Shown: piece by piece, positions 1 to 6,476 of the stretch
How the letters are laid out: each line of letters opens with the position of its first letter
How positions within the stretch are numbered: the stretch's first letter is position 1
Source of the DNA: an uncultured Bacteroidota bacterium
GTDB taxonomy: Bacteria > Bacteroidota > Bacteroidia > Chitinophagales > Chitinophagaceae
Direction: 5' to 3'
Assembly: GCA_903835145.1 (NCBI GenBank)
Contig: CAILMA010000288.1
Location: 1 to 6,689 of the forward strand
Length of the DNA stretch: 6,689 nt
The notes under the pieces: model-generated
What the model was told of the DNA's origin: nothing
Databases searched by the model: none
What the model saw: only the letters and a program-made list of their open reading frames with translations
Position numbers and translations under genes: made by a program

Positions 1-472
1 CCAAAAGGAACTTCCTCAACTCCATGATTTTTGACTTAATCGTATCACCGCCTCTTTTTTCAAAAAGCAATTCGGTCGTTACGTTGATATCACCCATGTT
101 TGCTGGGAACGCCGTATCTTCTGCCTCTGCAACCTTGTCTAATTGGCCGAATCCACCAGAATGTTCTGCAATTCTCTTTTTCCAGGCATTCAGATAGTCA
201 ATCAATTCCTGAGATTTTTTCACTACGACATCAGCCTTCTCCCTGTAAGGTCTCACTTTTTCAGCTTGACCCTTATCTCCTTCACTTTGCTTAATCTGCG
301 CATACAATTCATTAGTCTTCGCATCTATGGCTCGGTTTGACTTATCAATGCTCGAACTCAACGTTTTAAACGCATTGAGGATTTCATTGGATACATTGAG
401 GGCCAATAGTGCGGTCAAAACCAGATACATGAGGTTGATCATGATTTGCCGCGGCTCTTTAGGTATAGACAT
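1..472 (-). CDS. gldM: GldM, T9SS/gliding motor stalk protein, N-terminal part (runs off left edge)
   Basis: This is the first 157 codons of GldM, read on the minus strand from an ATG at 472-470 and still open at the window edge. GldM partners GldL in the inner-membrane motor of the type IX secretion system. It contributes one transmembrane helix and a long periplasmic stalk that transmits rotation or force to the GldK/GldN ring. The sequence begins MSIPKEPRQIMINLMYLVL. A basic residue (R8) leads into a single hydrophobic helix at about residues 10-27, with the family's typical INLMYLVLTALLALNVS pattern. The polar region after about residue 35 is the start of periplasmic domain 1. Full-length GldM is around 500 residues, so most of it is missing here. 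The start follows an A/G-rich stretch (GTAAAAGAAAAAGA) and lies 59 nt after gldL with no terminator between, so cotranscription is likely. The identification rests on the conserved N-terminus and the gene order. Confidence 0.93.
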   Translation of the reverse strand, partial: MSIPKEPRQIMINLMYLVLTALLALNVSNEILNAFKTLSSSIDKSNRAIDAKTNELYAQIKQSEGDKGQAEKVRPYREKADVVVKKSQELIDYLNAWKKRIAEHSGGFGQLDKVAEAEDTAFPANMGDINVTTELLFEKRGGDTIKSKIMELRKFLL

Positions 473-531
473 TCTTTTTCTTTTACTATAAGTGAGCTAT
501 AATAATGTTTCGTTCGTACTTCTTTCAGCAA

Positions 532-1377
532 TTAGCGACCCTGCATTGCAGAAAGCATATTGCCATAGATCTGGTTGAGGGTGGTAAGGTTCTTAGCCAG
601 CAGACCAATCTGGTCTTTAGCGCTGTTTGCGTCCTTAGCACTATTTGCCATTGCATCAGATGCACTAACAAGATTGCTATAGAATTTGTTCATTGCTTTC
701 AGGTGGTTGTTTGCATCCTGAAGTTCAACTTCATAAATCTGATTCAAAGTACCAAGGTTTTTAGATAAAACCTTAACCTGATCGTGGAACTTAGCTGTAT
801 CGCCGGCTGCATCATTAAATGCACCCATTGTTTTAGTAGCACCAACAAATGTATTTTTCATTGTACCAAGAGCTTCAGCAGCTTCACGCGCACCTTTAGA
901 ATAAGCTTCAGTTGAAGAAGTGATGTTAGTAATATCTTTCATCTGCTCAACCGTCTTACCGAAATTCGTGAAGTTCTCATTGAGTCGTTTCATGCTTGCA
1001 GGGTTTATCTGAGCATCTTCCATCATCTTATCCAAAGACTTCATTGGCGACTCGCCTGGTTTTGCACCGGCAACATTTGCGACATGACCGTGGGAATCAA
1101 CCTTAATACCTTTTTTATGAGCTTCTACTATTGGACTCTCAGTAATGTTTGGGTAAAAACGTTCCCAATAATAATCATGGTGAGGTGGGAGCAGACCAAG
1201 CATCGCAAAGATAACAGCCTCTGTAATCATACCAGCGGTAAGCATAATGCTCGCACCAGCCCAGTGCTGAATTTTAAATAACGCACCCATCAATACTACA
1301 GATGCACCAAGACCAATAATCAGATTTTTGATATATTTACCTAAGTCGGATTCAAAAAATATTACAATCGGATTCAT
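532..1377 (-). CDS. gldL: GldL, inner-membrane proton-channel subunit of the T9SS/gliding motor
   Basis: GldL (281 aa) forms the inner-membrane motor ring around GldM and is thought to couple proton flow to T9SS and gliding movement. Two hydrophobic helices are visible, at about residues 17-34 and 41-63. They are joined by the short motif GALFKIQHW, with H38. Helix 2 carries a buried glutamate, E53 in MITEAVIFAML, which aligns with the motor glutamate studied in Flavobacterium johnsoniae GldL (E49). The segment WERFYPNI (71-78) matches the conserved W-x-x-x-YP motif after the helices. The remainder, about residues 110-281, is a helical and probably cytoplasmic tail rich in A, N, K and M. It is longer than the F. 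johnsoniae protein and contains a repeated KNLxTLNQIY block (206-215 and 262-271). The ATG has an A-rich leader and no Shine-Dalgarno sequence. It lies 69 nt downstream of gldK and 59 nt upstream of gldM, consistent with one operon. Confidence 0.95.
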   Translation of the reverse strand: MNPIVIFFESDLGKYIKNLIIGLGASVVLMGALFKIQHWAGASIMLTAGMITEAVIFAMLGLLPPHHDYYWERFYPNITESPIVEAHKKGIKVDSHGHVANVAGAKPGESPMKSLDKMMEDAQINPASMKRLNENFTNFGKTVEQMKDITNITSSTEAYSKGAREAAEALGTMKNTFVGATKTMGAFNDAAGDTAKFHDQVKVLSKNLGTLNQIYEVELQDANNHLKAMNKFYSNLVSASDAMANSAKDANSAKDQIGLLAKNLTTLNQIYGNMLSAMQGR

Positions 1378-1446
1378 GTTATTTGTTTAGTTTTTTGTGT
1401 GTATAATAATGATTTGTTTGTTTTACTTTTTTGGCTTGGTTTTTAA

Positions 1447-2727
1447 TTATTGTTTCCTAATTGCGCGTCTGTTACGCAGTGCAGGCTCAACATGGTTTAT
1501 TATACAACGGAAACCAATGTATGCTTTTGCAGTATCAGCAAATTCGTAATCGCGGGTACCAACTTGTAAGAAGTAAGACACATCTCTCCAGCTACCACCA
1601 CGAACAACTTTCCTCTTCAAATATTCAGGATCTGTTGCTTTTGGGCTAAAGCGGATTTCCGGATTGATATCAGCAACCTGATTGTAAGCACCACCAAAGA
1701 AAGCTGAATTGGTCCATTCTGCAACGTTACCGGCCATGTTTTTCAAACCGTAATCATTTGCTGCATATTTGTCAACTGGAACTGTGTACAAGCCACCATC
1801 TGCAGAGTAGTTACCGCGCTGTGGTTTGAAGTTAGCCAAATAACAACCTTTTTTGTTGATGATGTAAGGCCCGCCCCATGGGTAAGGAGCTTCGTTTCTG
1901 CCACCGCGTGCAGCCCACTCCCACTCTGCCTCAGAAGGCAATTTGAATTTACCTTCAGTATAAAGCCTTGCTTTGTCACGCTCGCTGGTCCAGTAGTCAG
2001 TACGCCAGTTACAAAATGCATTACACTGGTAAAAGTTAACACCTACAACAGGGTAAGTATTGAAACTCTGGAACCAAAAATATTGCCTTGAAATTGGCTC
2101 ATTGTAAGAGTAAGAATATTGACGAACCCAAACTGTAGTATCAGGGTAAGCAGGCACATCATATTTGTAAGTGAAAGCCTTGTCACTGTATGATTTGTTA
2201 GCACCATTTCTTGAAGCGTTTCCGAAATCGAATGCCTCATAATGGTAAACCAGTGATTTCGCATTAATCAACTTGATACCCCAACCGCTCTGGTCAGCCT
2301 GAGTATACATAGAAGCCAGCTGGTCTTGGATGTCAGCATCTTTCCAGTTGATGTTTTTCCTCCAGTCGAGGCGGGTACTACCATCCGGCATATCTTTTAC
2401 ATACTGCAAAATTGTACGGGCTATAGAATCCTTCACATAGTTGGTGAACTGACGATATTCCTGATTGGAAATCTCTGTTGCATCCATGTAAAAACCTACG
2501 ATCTGGACTGTGTGTATGGTCGCATCATTTCTTCCGCGTATATCCTCATCACTCGCTCCCATCTTATACGTTCCCGATGGCACATATACCATCCCAATTG
2601 GAACCGGGGGTTTGTAATTTAATCTTGTCTGATCACCTATTAGCTGGCCATTTGAGCCTCTTTCACCGCAGCTTGTGGCAAGTGCAAGCAACGCTAAAGA
2701 TAAGACTTTCAGGGATGTTCTTTTCAT
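1447..2727 (-). CDS. gldK: GldK, T9SS ring lipoprotein with inactive FGE-sulfatase fold
   Basis: GldK (426 aa) is an outer-membrane-anchored lipoprotein that forms the T9SS periplasmic ring with GldN. The N-terminus is a lipoprotein signal: KR, a hydrophobic stretch (residues 8-17), then the lipobox ATSC with acylated C20. The mature protein carries a formylglycine-generating-enzyme (FGE/SUMF1) fold at about residues 45-409. Motifs in order are GMVYVPSGTYKMG (45-57), LPSEAEWEWAARGG (263-276), YPWGG (282-286), NMAGNVAEWT (330-339), VVRGGSW (374-380) and IGFRC (404-408). After RGGSW the sequence is RDVSYFLQ, so the paired cysteines that true FGE uses for catalysis are absent and the fold is structural. 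A short basic tail (RNRRAIRKQ) ends the protein. The paralogue GldJ shares this fold, but the following gldL and gldM genes decide for GldK. The start lacks a Shine-Dalgarno sequence (AATAATAGTAGT before ATG) and is fixed by the signal peptide. It probably heads the gldKLMN operon. Confidence 0.95.
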   Translation of the reverse strand: MKRTSLKVLSLALLALATSCGERGSNGQLIGDQTRLNYKPPVPIGMVYVPSGTYKMGASDEDIRGRNDATIHTVQIVGFYMDATEISNQEYRQFTNYVKDSIARTILQYVKDMPDGSTRLDWRKNINWKDADIQDQLASMYTQADQSGWGIKLINAKSLVYHYEAFDFGNASRNGANKSYSDKAFTYKYDVPAYPDTTVWVRQYSYSYNEPISRQYFWFQSFNTYPVVGVNFYQCNAFCNWRTDYWTSERDKARLYTEGKFKLPSEAEWEWAARGGRNEAPYPWGGPYIINKKGCYLANFKPQRGNYSADGGLYTVPVDKYAANDYGLKNMAGNVAEWTNSAFFGGAYNQVADINPEIRFSPKATDPEYLKRKVVRGGSWRDVSYFLQVGTRDYEFADTAKAYIGFRCIINHVEPALRNRRAIRKQ

Positions 2728-2770
2728 ACTACTATTATTATTTTAGCAATTTGGCAAGTAAAAAACAAGG

Positions 2771-2795
2771 TTTATAATTGTATCACAATTTAAAA
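2771..2795. repeat. Imperfect AT-rich palindrome upstream of gldK
   Basis: Two perfect 6-bp arms, AATTGT (2776-2781) and ACAATT (2785-2790), surround the 3-nt centre ATC. Two mismatched positions follow on each side, then a further matching TTT/AAA pair, giving a 25-nt near-palindrome. It lies 44 nt upstream of the gldK start, inside the probable 5' leader. It could be a binding site for a dimeric regulator, or only chance symmetry in AT-rich sequence. There is no T-tract to make it a terminator. Confidence 0.35.
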
Positions 2796-2822
2796 CCGAC
2801 GCACAATATTCAAAGATTTTTT

Positions 2823-2830
2823 CAAAAATA
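2823..2830 (-). promoter_or_regulatory. Candidate Bacteroidota -7 box for the gldK operon
   Basis: Reading the minus strand, TATTTTTG fits the Bacteroidota -7 consensus TAnnTTTG exactly. It would start transcription near 2815, about 88 nt before the gldK ATG, with the palindrome at 2771-2795 inside the leader. No TTTG or TTG lies at the expected distance upstream (-33 element), and the whole gap from 2728 to 2888 is very AT-rich, so the match may be chance. No convincing terminator for the upstream DUF255 gene is visible in the same gap, so read-through into gldK is possible. Confidence 0.28.
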
Positions 2831-2888
2831 CAACTTTCCGTAAAAAATTGTTAAGAATTCAAACAAATAAAATTTAAAAAGACAGGTT

Positions 2889-4916
2889 TTACGGTTTTTG
2901 TTTCAGCATCCTAATCGCTTGCTCAGCAACGCTTACAGGCGATTGGCATGCTTCTTCTGAGCACACAAATATAGACAAATTATTGGGAGAAAATTTATTT
3001 TTTAAAATTGCCGGATTTTCGTGATTTTCCTGTTGAAAAATCGAAAAAACATGCGGATTATATGAATTAAATATACTATTCGACGCCTCTTCCGCGCCTA
3101 TGCCGGTACATACGGATATTTTCATATTATTTACACTGCATTGTGTTAGCCCCGCCCACCATGCATACGAATAAGCATTTCTTACCGCATTACTCATTTG
3201 CCCGCCAAGCATCTTTTTCGACCGCTCAATCCATTCCGTCCGCTCGGCACACATACCACATATCCATAAGTTCTCCGCCATCACTGCATTAGCCGAGGGC
3301 GTCGCTCCATCATAAACATCTACCTTCCTCACGGGTATCTCCCGGCTGCTGGCAGGTGTGAAATAAAAATAACTTTCCTCTTGCGAAAAATCCGCTATCA
3401 CTTGCTCGGTAAGCCCAATCGCCTCCGTAAGCAAGCCCATGTCCCCTGTTGCCGATGCCAGCATAAGCATCGCATTGATCAGGTAGGCATAGTCATCTAC
3501 CTTGGCCACTATACGGGCTGCTCCACCCTTCCAGGTATGTTTCAGCCCATCAGCGTGGTTGAAGCTACTTTTCATCCAGTCCATATGCTTCTCGGCAAGT
3601 GCCATATATTCCTTGTTGCCCAGCGTACGGCCAGCCTTTGTAAGCGCAGCATTCATCAATGCATTCCACGAAAGCAGGCATTTATCATCCGTTGCTGGTC
3701 GTATTCTCTTCGCTCGTTCGGTAAACAACTTCACCTTCAATGCCTCAAGGCGATATTCCACTTCCGCCATTTCCAATCCGCTTTCGTGTGCTACCTGCGC
3801 TAAGTTTCCAGCTACATGCAGGATATTAGTGTGCTCCCAATTACCACCCTCTTCAATCCCAAAATATCCGGCAAAGAGGTCTCTGTCAGCACCCGCACAG
3901 GCCTGCCATTCAGCATATGTCCATGTATAAAATTTACCTTCTACGCCCTCACTATCTGCGTCTAAAGCGCAATAATAACCACCGGTTTCATCCTTCAGTT
4001 CCCGCTCTATAAAGGTTATTGTTTCGTCAATGATGGATTTATAGCGTGGGTTCGCCGTGAGCGCAAATGCATTGGAATAAGAAACGATCAGCAACGCATT
4101 ATCATAAAGCATTTTCTCAAAATGGGGCGCAAGCCAGTCCCGGTCTGTAGAATACCGGGCAAACCCTCCCCCTAACTGGTCATAGATACCGCCATCAGCC
4201 ATTGCATCGAGGCTCAGTAATGCTTGCTGCAATGCAGCTCCATCGTTATAAAAATGAAAGTGATTCAGCAGGTAATTTATAGCCATAGTGCCCGGGAATT
4301 TGGGCGCATTCCCAAATCCACCTTTCTCTTTATCTGCGAGGCGGAGCAGCGACGCTGCAATATCTTCGCAGGTTTTTGTCGTCCAGTCTCCTTTATCGCT
4401 TGCAGCCAATTGCTTTGACGCGTTACGTAGGAATTGCACCATTTGTTCCGATTGCTGCACCACTTCGTCTTGCTGGTTATGCCATATCTCCCGCATCCGG
4501 GCCAGCAGCTGCATCCAGGATGGACGGCCATATGCCGGCTGTGGCGGGTAGTAGGTGCCACCGTAAAAAGGAACCCTACCGGGTGTAACAAAGGCATTGA
4601 GCGGCCAGCCACCGTTACCATTTATAGCCTGAACAGCATCCATGTACAGGTGGTCCACATCAGGGTGTTCTTCCCGGTCTACTTTTATACACACGAAGTT
4701 TTCGTTCATGTAAGCAGCTACTGCCTCATTTTCAAAACTCTCGTGCTCCATTACATGGCACCAGTGGCAGGCAGCATAGCCTATGCTCACTATTACAGGC
4801 TTGTTTTGCGCCTCCGCTACCGCAAAGGCTTCATCGCCCCAGGGATACCAGTCAACCGGGTTGTGCGCATGTTGCAAAAGGTAAGGGCTTTGTTCTTTAA
4901 TGAGTCTGTTGGCCAT
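2889..4916 (-). CDS. DUF255 / YyaL-type thioredoxin-domain protein
   Basis: This is a full-length member (675 aa) of the YyaL/SSP411 (spermatogenesis-associated protein 20-like) family, found from bacteria to animals. Its biochemical role is not firmly known. The N-terminus carries the family signature [21 protein letters not shown], which fixes the start at 4916. A thioredoxin-like domain (about residues 1-165) follows, with the redox motif C50-H-W-C53, [10 protein letters not shown] (79-88), GGWPLN (102-107) and GGTYYPP (119-125). The rest resembles the (alpha/alpha)6-barrel fold of AGE-type sugar epimerases and glycosidases, including [28 protein letters not shown] and DADSEG. A second cysteine pair near the C-terminus (C652-x4-C657, in [11 protein letters not shown]) is also typical. 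There is no signal peptide, so it should be cytoplasmic. It lies between a terminated regulator gene and gldK and probably has its own promoter. The stretch coding for the last 70 or so residues (about 2940-3110) looks more AT-rich than the rest. Confidence 0.93.
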   Translation of the reverse strand: MANRLIKEQSPYLLQHAHNPVDWYPWGDEAFAVAEAQNKPVIVSIGYAACHWCHVMEHESFENEAVAAYMNENFVCIKVDREEHPDVDHLYMDAVQAINGNGGWPLNAFVTPGRVPFYGGTYYPPQPAYGRPSWMQLLARMREIWHNQQDEVVQQSEQMVQFLRNASKQLAASDKGDWTTKTCEDIAASLLRLADKEKGGFGNAPKFPGTMAINYLLNHFHFYNDGAALQQALLSLDAMADGGIYDQLGGGFARYSTDRDWLAPHFEKMLYDNALLIVSYSNAFALTANPRYKSIIDETITFIERELKDETGGYYCALDADSEGVEGKFYTWTYAEWQACAGADRDLFAGYFGIEEGGNWEHTNILHVAGNLAQVAHESGLEMAEVEYRLEALKVKLFTERAKRIRPATDDKCLLSWNALMNAALTKAGRTLGNKEYMALAEKHMDWMKSSFNHADGLKHTWKGGAARIVAKVDDYAYLINAMLMLASATGDMGLLTEAIGLTEQVIADFSQEESYFYFTPASSREIPVRKVDVYDGATPSANAVMAENLWICGMCAERTEWIERSKKMLGGQMSNAVRNAYSYAWWAGLTQCSVNNMKISVCTGIGAEEASNSIFNSYNPHVFSIFQQENHENPAILKNKFSPNNLSIFVCSEEACQSPVSVAEQAIRMLKQKP

Positions 4917-4920
4917 AGCA

Positions 4921-4928
4921 CAAAAGTA
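4921..4928 (-). promoter_or_regulatory. Candidate -7 box almost touching the DUF255 start codon
   Basis: On the minus strand TACTTTTG fits TAnnTTTG exactly and ends only 4 nt before the ATG at 4916. Used as a promoter it would place the transcription start at or just beside the start codon, giving a leaderless or nearly leaderless mRNA. No TTTG lies at the expected -33 distance. A poorer alternative, TATTTTAA at 4948-4941, has a TTG 22 nt upstream. A separate promoter is expected here because a strong terminator lies just upstream. Confidence 0.25.
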
Positions 4929-5026
4929 GCCCGAGTTTATTTAAAATATGTTGGCTGCACTCTTCTTTTGCAACCAAATTGTAAAAACTACCCACTGCGG
5001 CCCTGAAAAATATGACCCTGACGGGC

Positions 5027-5061
5027 AAAAAAAAAGCAACAGCAGGCTACCCACTGTTGCT
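5027..5061 (-). terminator. Rho-independent terminator of the response regulator gene
   Basis: On the minus strand, AGCAACAG (5061-5054) pairs perfectly with CTGTTGCT (5042-5035). The inner TGGGTAGCCTG can extend the stem with two wobble and two G-C pairs around a TAG triloop. The stem runs directly into a nine-base T-tract (5035-5027). It begins 22 nt after the regulator's TAG stop and is a textbook intrinsic terminator, separating ruvC and the regulator from the DUF255 gene. Confidence 0.9.
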
Positions 5062-5082
5062 AACAATATCTTCTTAAGAATC

Positions 5083-5796
5083 CTATTTTTTCTCTTCAAC
5101 CACCGTATCTACAAACTTGAAGCCAATTCCATGAATGGTTTGCAGCTTGGCTACAGGCTGGTTTTTCAGGTACTTCCGCACCTTGGTGATAAACACATCC
5201 ATGCTCCTGCCAAGGAAGTAATCATCCTTGCCCCAAACATTCATCAATATCTCATCCCGCTTCAGCACCCGGTTGTTATTCATAACGAGGTATCTGAACA
5301 AATCTGCTTCGCGCTGTGTGAGCTGGTAGTGCTCGGTTTCATTGAGCAATGTAAGATTTTTGTAGTCGAAATCGAGGTTACCAATCTTGAAATTGGCCGG
5401 CCCTTCAAGTTCTTTTTTCTTGCTGCGTTTCAAAAATACCTGAATCCTTTTCAGCACTTCATTCATGTTATAGGGCTTAATAACATAGTCATCTGCACCT
5501 ACCTCAAACCCTGCAAGCCTGTCATCATCCATACTCTTGGATGTAAGCATCATGATAGGAATGTCTTCATTCTTTTTCCTGATGTTATTAGCAAGCTCTA
5601 TTCCATCTTTTTTACCCGGAAGCATCACATCAAGCAGGCAAATGTCATAAATGTTCTTCATGAACTGCTGCCATGCGGTATCACTGTCCGTACATAAGTT
5701 TACCTCATAATTCTGCTTTTGCAAAAAATCCTTAACCACGAATCCTAATACCGGATCGTCTTCGACTAATAATATTTTAATCTTGGGTTGCGACAT
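5083..5796 (-). CDS. OmpR/PhoB-family response regulator (RprY-like), no partner kinase in the window
   Basis: This two-component response regulator (237 aa) has a phosphoacceptor receiver domain (about 6-122) and a C-terminal winged-helix DNA-binding domain (about 136-230). Receiver residues are intact: acidic pocket E12-D13-D14, phosphorylation site D56 in CLLDVMLPG, switch T85 in MMLTS, Y104, and K107-P108 in VIKPY. The C-terminal domain shows LTQREADLFRYL (159-170), the recognition-helix region FLGRSMDVFITKVRKYL (194-210) and the wing hairpin IHGIGFKF (221-228). It should be a cytoplasmic transcription factor activated by a histidine kinase. No kinase gene is next to it: ruvC lies upstream (98 nt gap) and the DUF255 gene downstream, after a terminator. 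It resembles Bacteroidota RprY-type regulators, but I do not assign a symbol. The ATG at 5796 is preceded by TTCTGATTT with no Shine-Dalgarno sequence and is supported by the receiver beginning within a few residues. Confidence 0.95.
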   Translation of the reverse strand: MSQPKIKILLVEDDPVLGFVVKDFLQKQNYEVNLCTDSDTAWQQFMKNIYDICLLDVMLPGKKDGIELANNIRKKNEDIPIMMLTSKSMDDDRLAGFEVGADDYVIKPYNMNEVLKRIQVFLKRSKKKELEGPANFKIGNLDFDYKNLTLLNETEHYQLTQREADLFRYLVMNNNRVLKRDEILMNVWGKDDYFLGRSMDVFITKVRKYLKNQPVAKLQTIHGIGFKFVDTVVEEKK

Positions 5797-5839
5797 AAAT
5801 CAGAAGGGTAATTTTTAAAACTTGTGCCAATATACCAAT

Positions 5840-5886
5840 TTCCTGCATTTTTATCGTAGTGTTCATGACAAATATGCGTGCAGGAA
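5840..5886. repeat. 8-bp perfect inverted repeat between ruvC and the response regulator
   Basis: TTCCTGCA (5840-5847) and TGCAGGAA (5879-5886) are perfect inverted copies separated by 31 nt. The right arm lies 8 nt from the ruvC stop codon. The left arm lies 43 nt upstream of the regulator start. On the minus strand no T-tract follows, so it does not look like a simple terminator. It may be an mRNA hairpin protecting the ruvC 3' end, a pair of half-sites for a regulator (possibly the product itself), or chance. Confidence 0.4.
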
Positions 5887-5894
5887 CTTTAAAT

Positions 5895-6476
5895 CTATTT
5901 TATTATTCGGTTTTCATTAGCCGAAACAAACGATTCCCAACTGCTTACTTTCTTTTTCGACTTCGCAGCGGGCTGCTTTTTCAGGATAGGGTTCGAATTT
6001 TGATAGTGATGACAAAGTGCTACCGCAACAGCATCTGTGGCATCCATGTAGGGCGCTTCTTCTTCAAATTTAAGGATAGATTGCAACATTTTCCAAACCT
6101 GCTCCTTAGTCGCATTGCCGTTTCCTGTAATAGATTGCTTTATTTTCCGTGGCGCATACTCTGTTGCCGAAAGACCCGAAGCCATCGCCGCTGCTATAGC
6201 AACTCCCTGAGCCCGACCCAGTTTAAGCATACTTTGTACATTTTTACCAAAAAAAGGCGCTTCAATAGCCACTGCAACCGGTTTGTGAAACTTTATCAAT
6301 GCCTCTACCTTATTGAATATAAGATGTAACCGTTCCGAATGATCTTCTTTGTTTGAAAGCTTCAGGATACCCATTTCAATAAGAGAAGCGTGACTTTTGT
6401 CAACCCCTATCAACCCATAACCCATAACCAGCGTGCCCGGATCTATACCTAAAATAACTGCTTCAGCGCTTTTCAA
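5895..6476 (-). CDS. ruvC: RuvC, crossover junction endodeoxyribonuclease
   Basis: RuvC (193 aa) is the Holliday-junction resolvase that works as a dimer with the RuvAB branch-migration motor in recombinational repair, nicking two opposed strands using divalent metal. All four acidic active-site residues are visible: D12 in GIDPG (10-14), E72 in AIEAPFF (70-76), and D145 and D148 in MDATDAVAVALCHH (144-157). Other family features are FFGKNVQSMLKLGRAQG (75-91) and YAPRKIKQSITGNGNATKEQV (107-127). After the nuclease core, about residue 160, comes a 30-residue tail with a lysine-rich stretch (KKQPAAKSKKK, 166-176). The family core is about 160-175 residues, so this is a tail extension and probably disordered. 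The start at 6476 leaves ten residues before the first catalytic Asp, typical for the family. No ruvA or ruvB lies in the window. The next gene, the response regulator, begins 98 nt later in the same direction. Confidence 0.96.
   Translation of the reverse strand: MKSAEAVILGIDPGTLVMGYGLIGVDKSHASLIEMGILKLSNKEDHSERLHLIFNKVEALIKFHKPVAVAIEAPFFGKNVQSMLKLGRAQGVAIAAAMASGLSATEYAPRKIKQSITGNGNATKEQVWKMLQSILKFEEEAPYMDATDAVAVALCHHYQNSNPILKKQPAAKSKKKVSSWESFVSANENRIIK

Noticed and set aside
2838..2894. Inverted repeat CCGTAAAA / TTTTACGG spanning the DUF255 stop codon
   Set aside because: The arms are AT-rich and 41 nt apart, with no clean stem-plus-T-tract shape. It is not a convincing terminator.
4988..5056. 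10-bp direct repeat CTACCCACTG (4988-4997 and 5047-5056)
   Set aside because: One copy forms part of the terminator hairpin and the other lies 50 nt away in the spacer. There are only two copies and no array, so it is probably coincidence.
5071..5080. Perfect 10-bp palindrome TTCTTAAGAA just after the regulator stop codon
   Set aside because: Short and AT-rich, and placed downstream of a gene between stop codon and terminator, where an operator is unlikely.
4434..5697. Long plus-strand ORFs (up to 249 aa) opposite the DUF255 gene and the response regulator
   Set aside because: They are antisense shadows of strongly conserved genes. Their translations have no domain character, and the longest overlaps the regulator almost completely.
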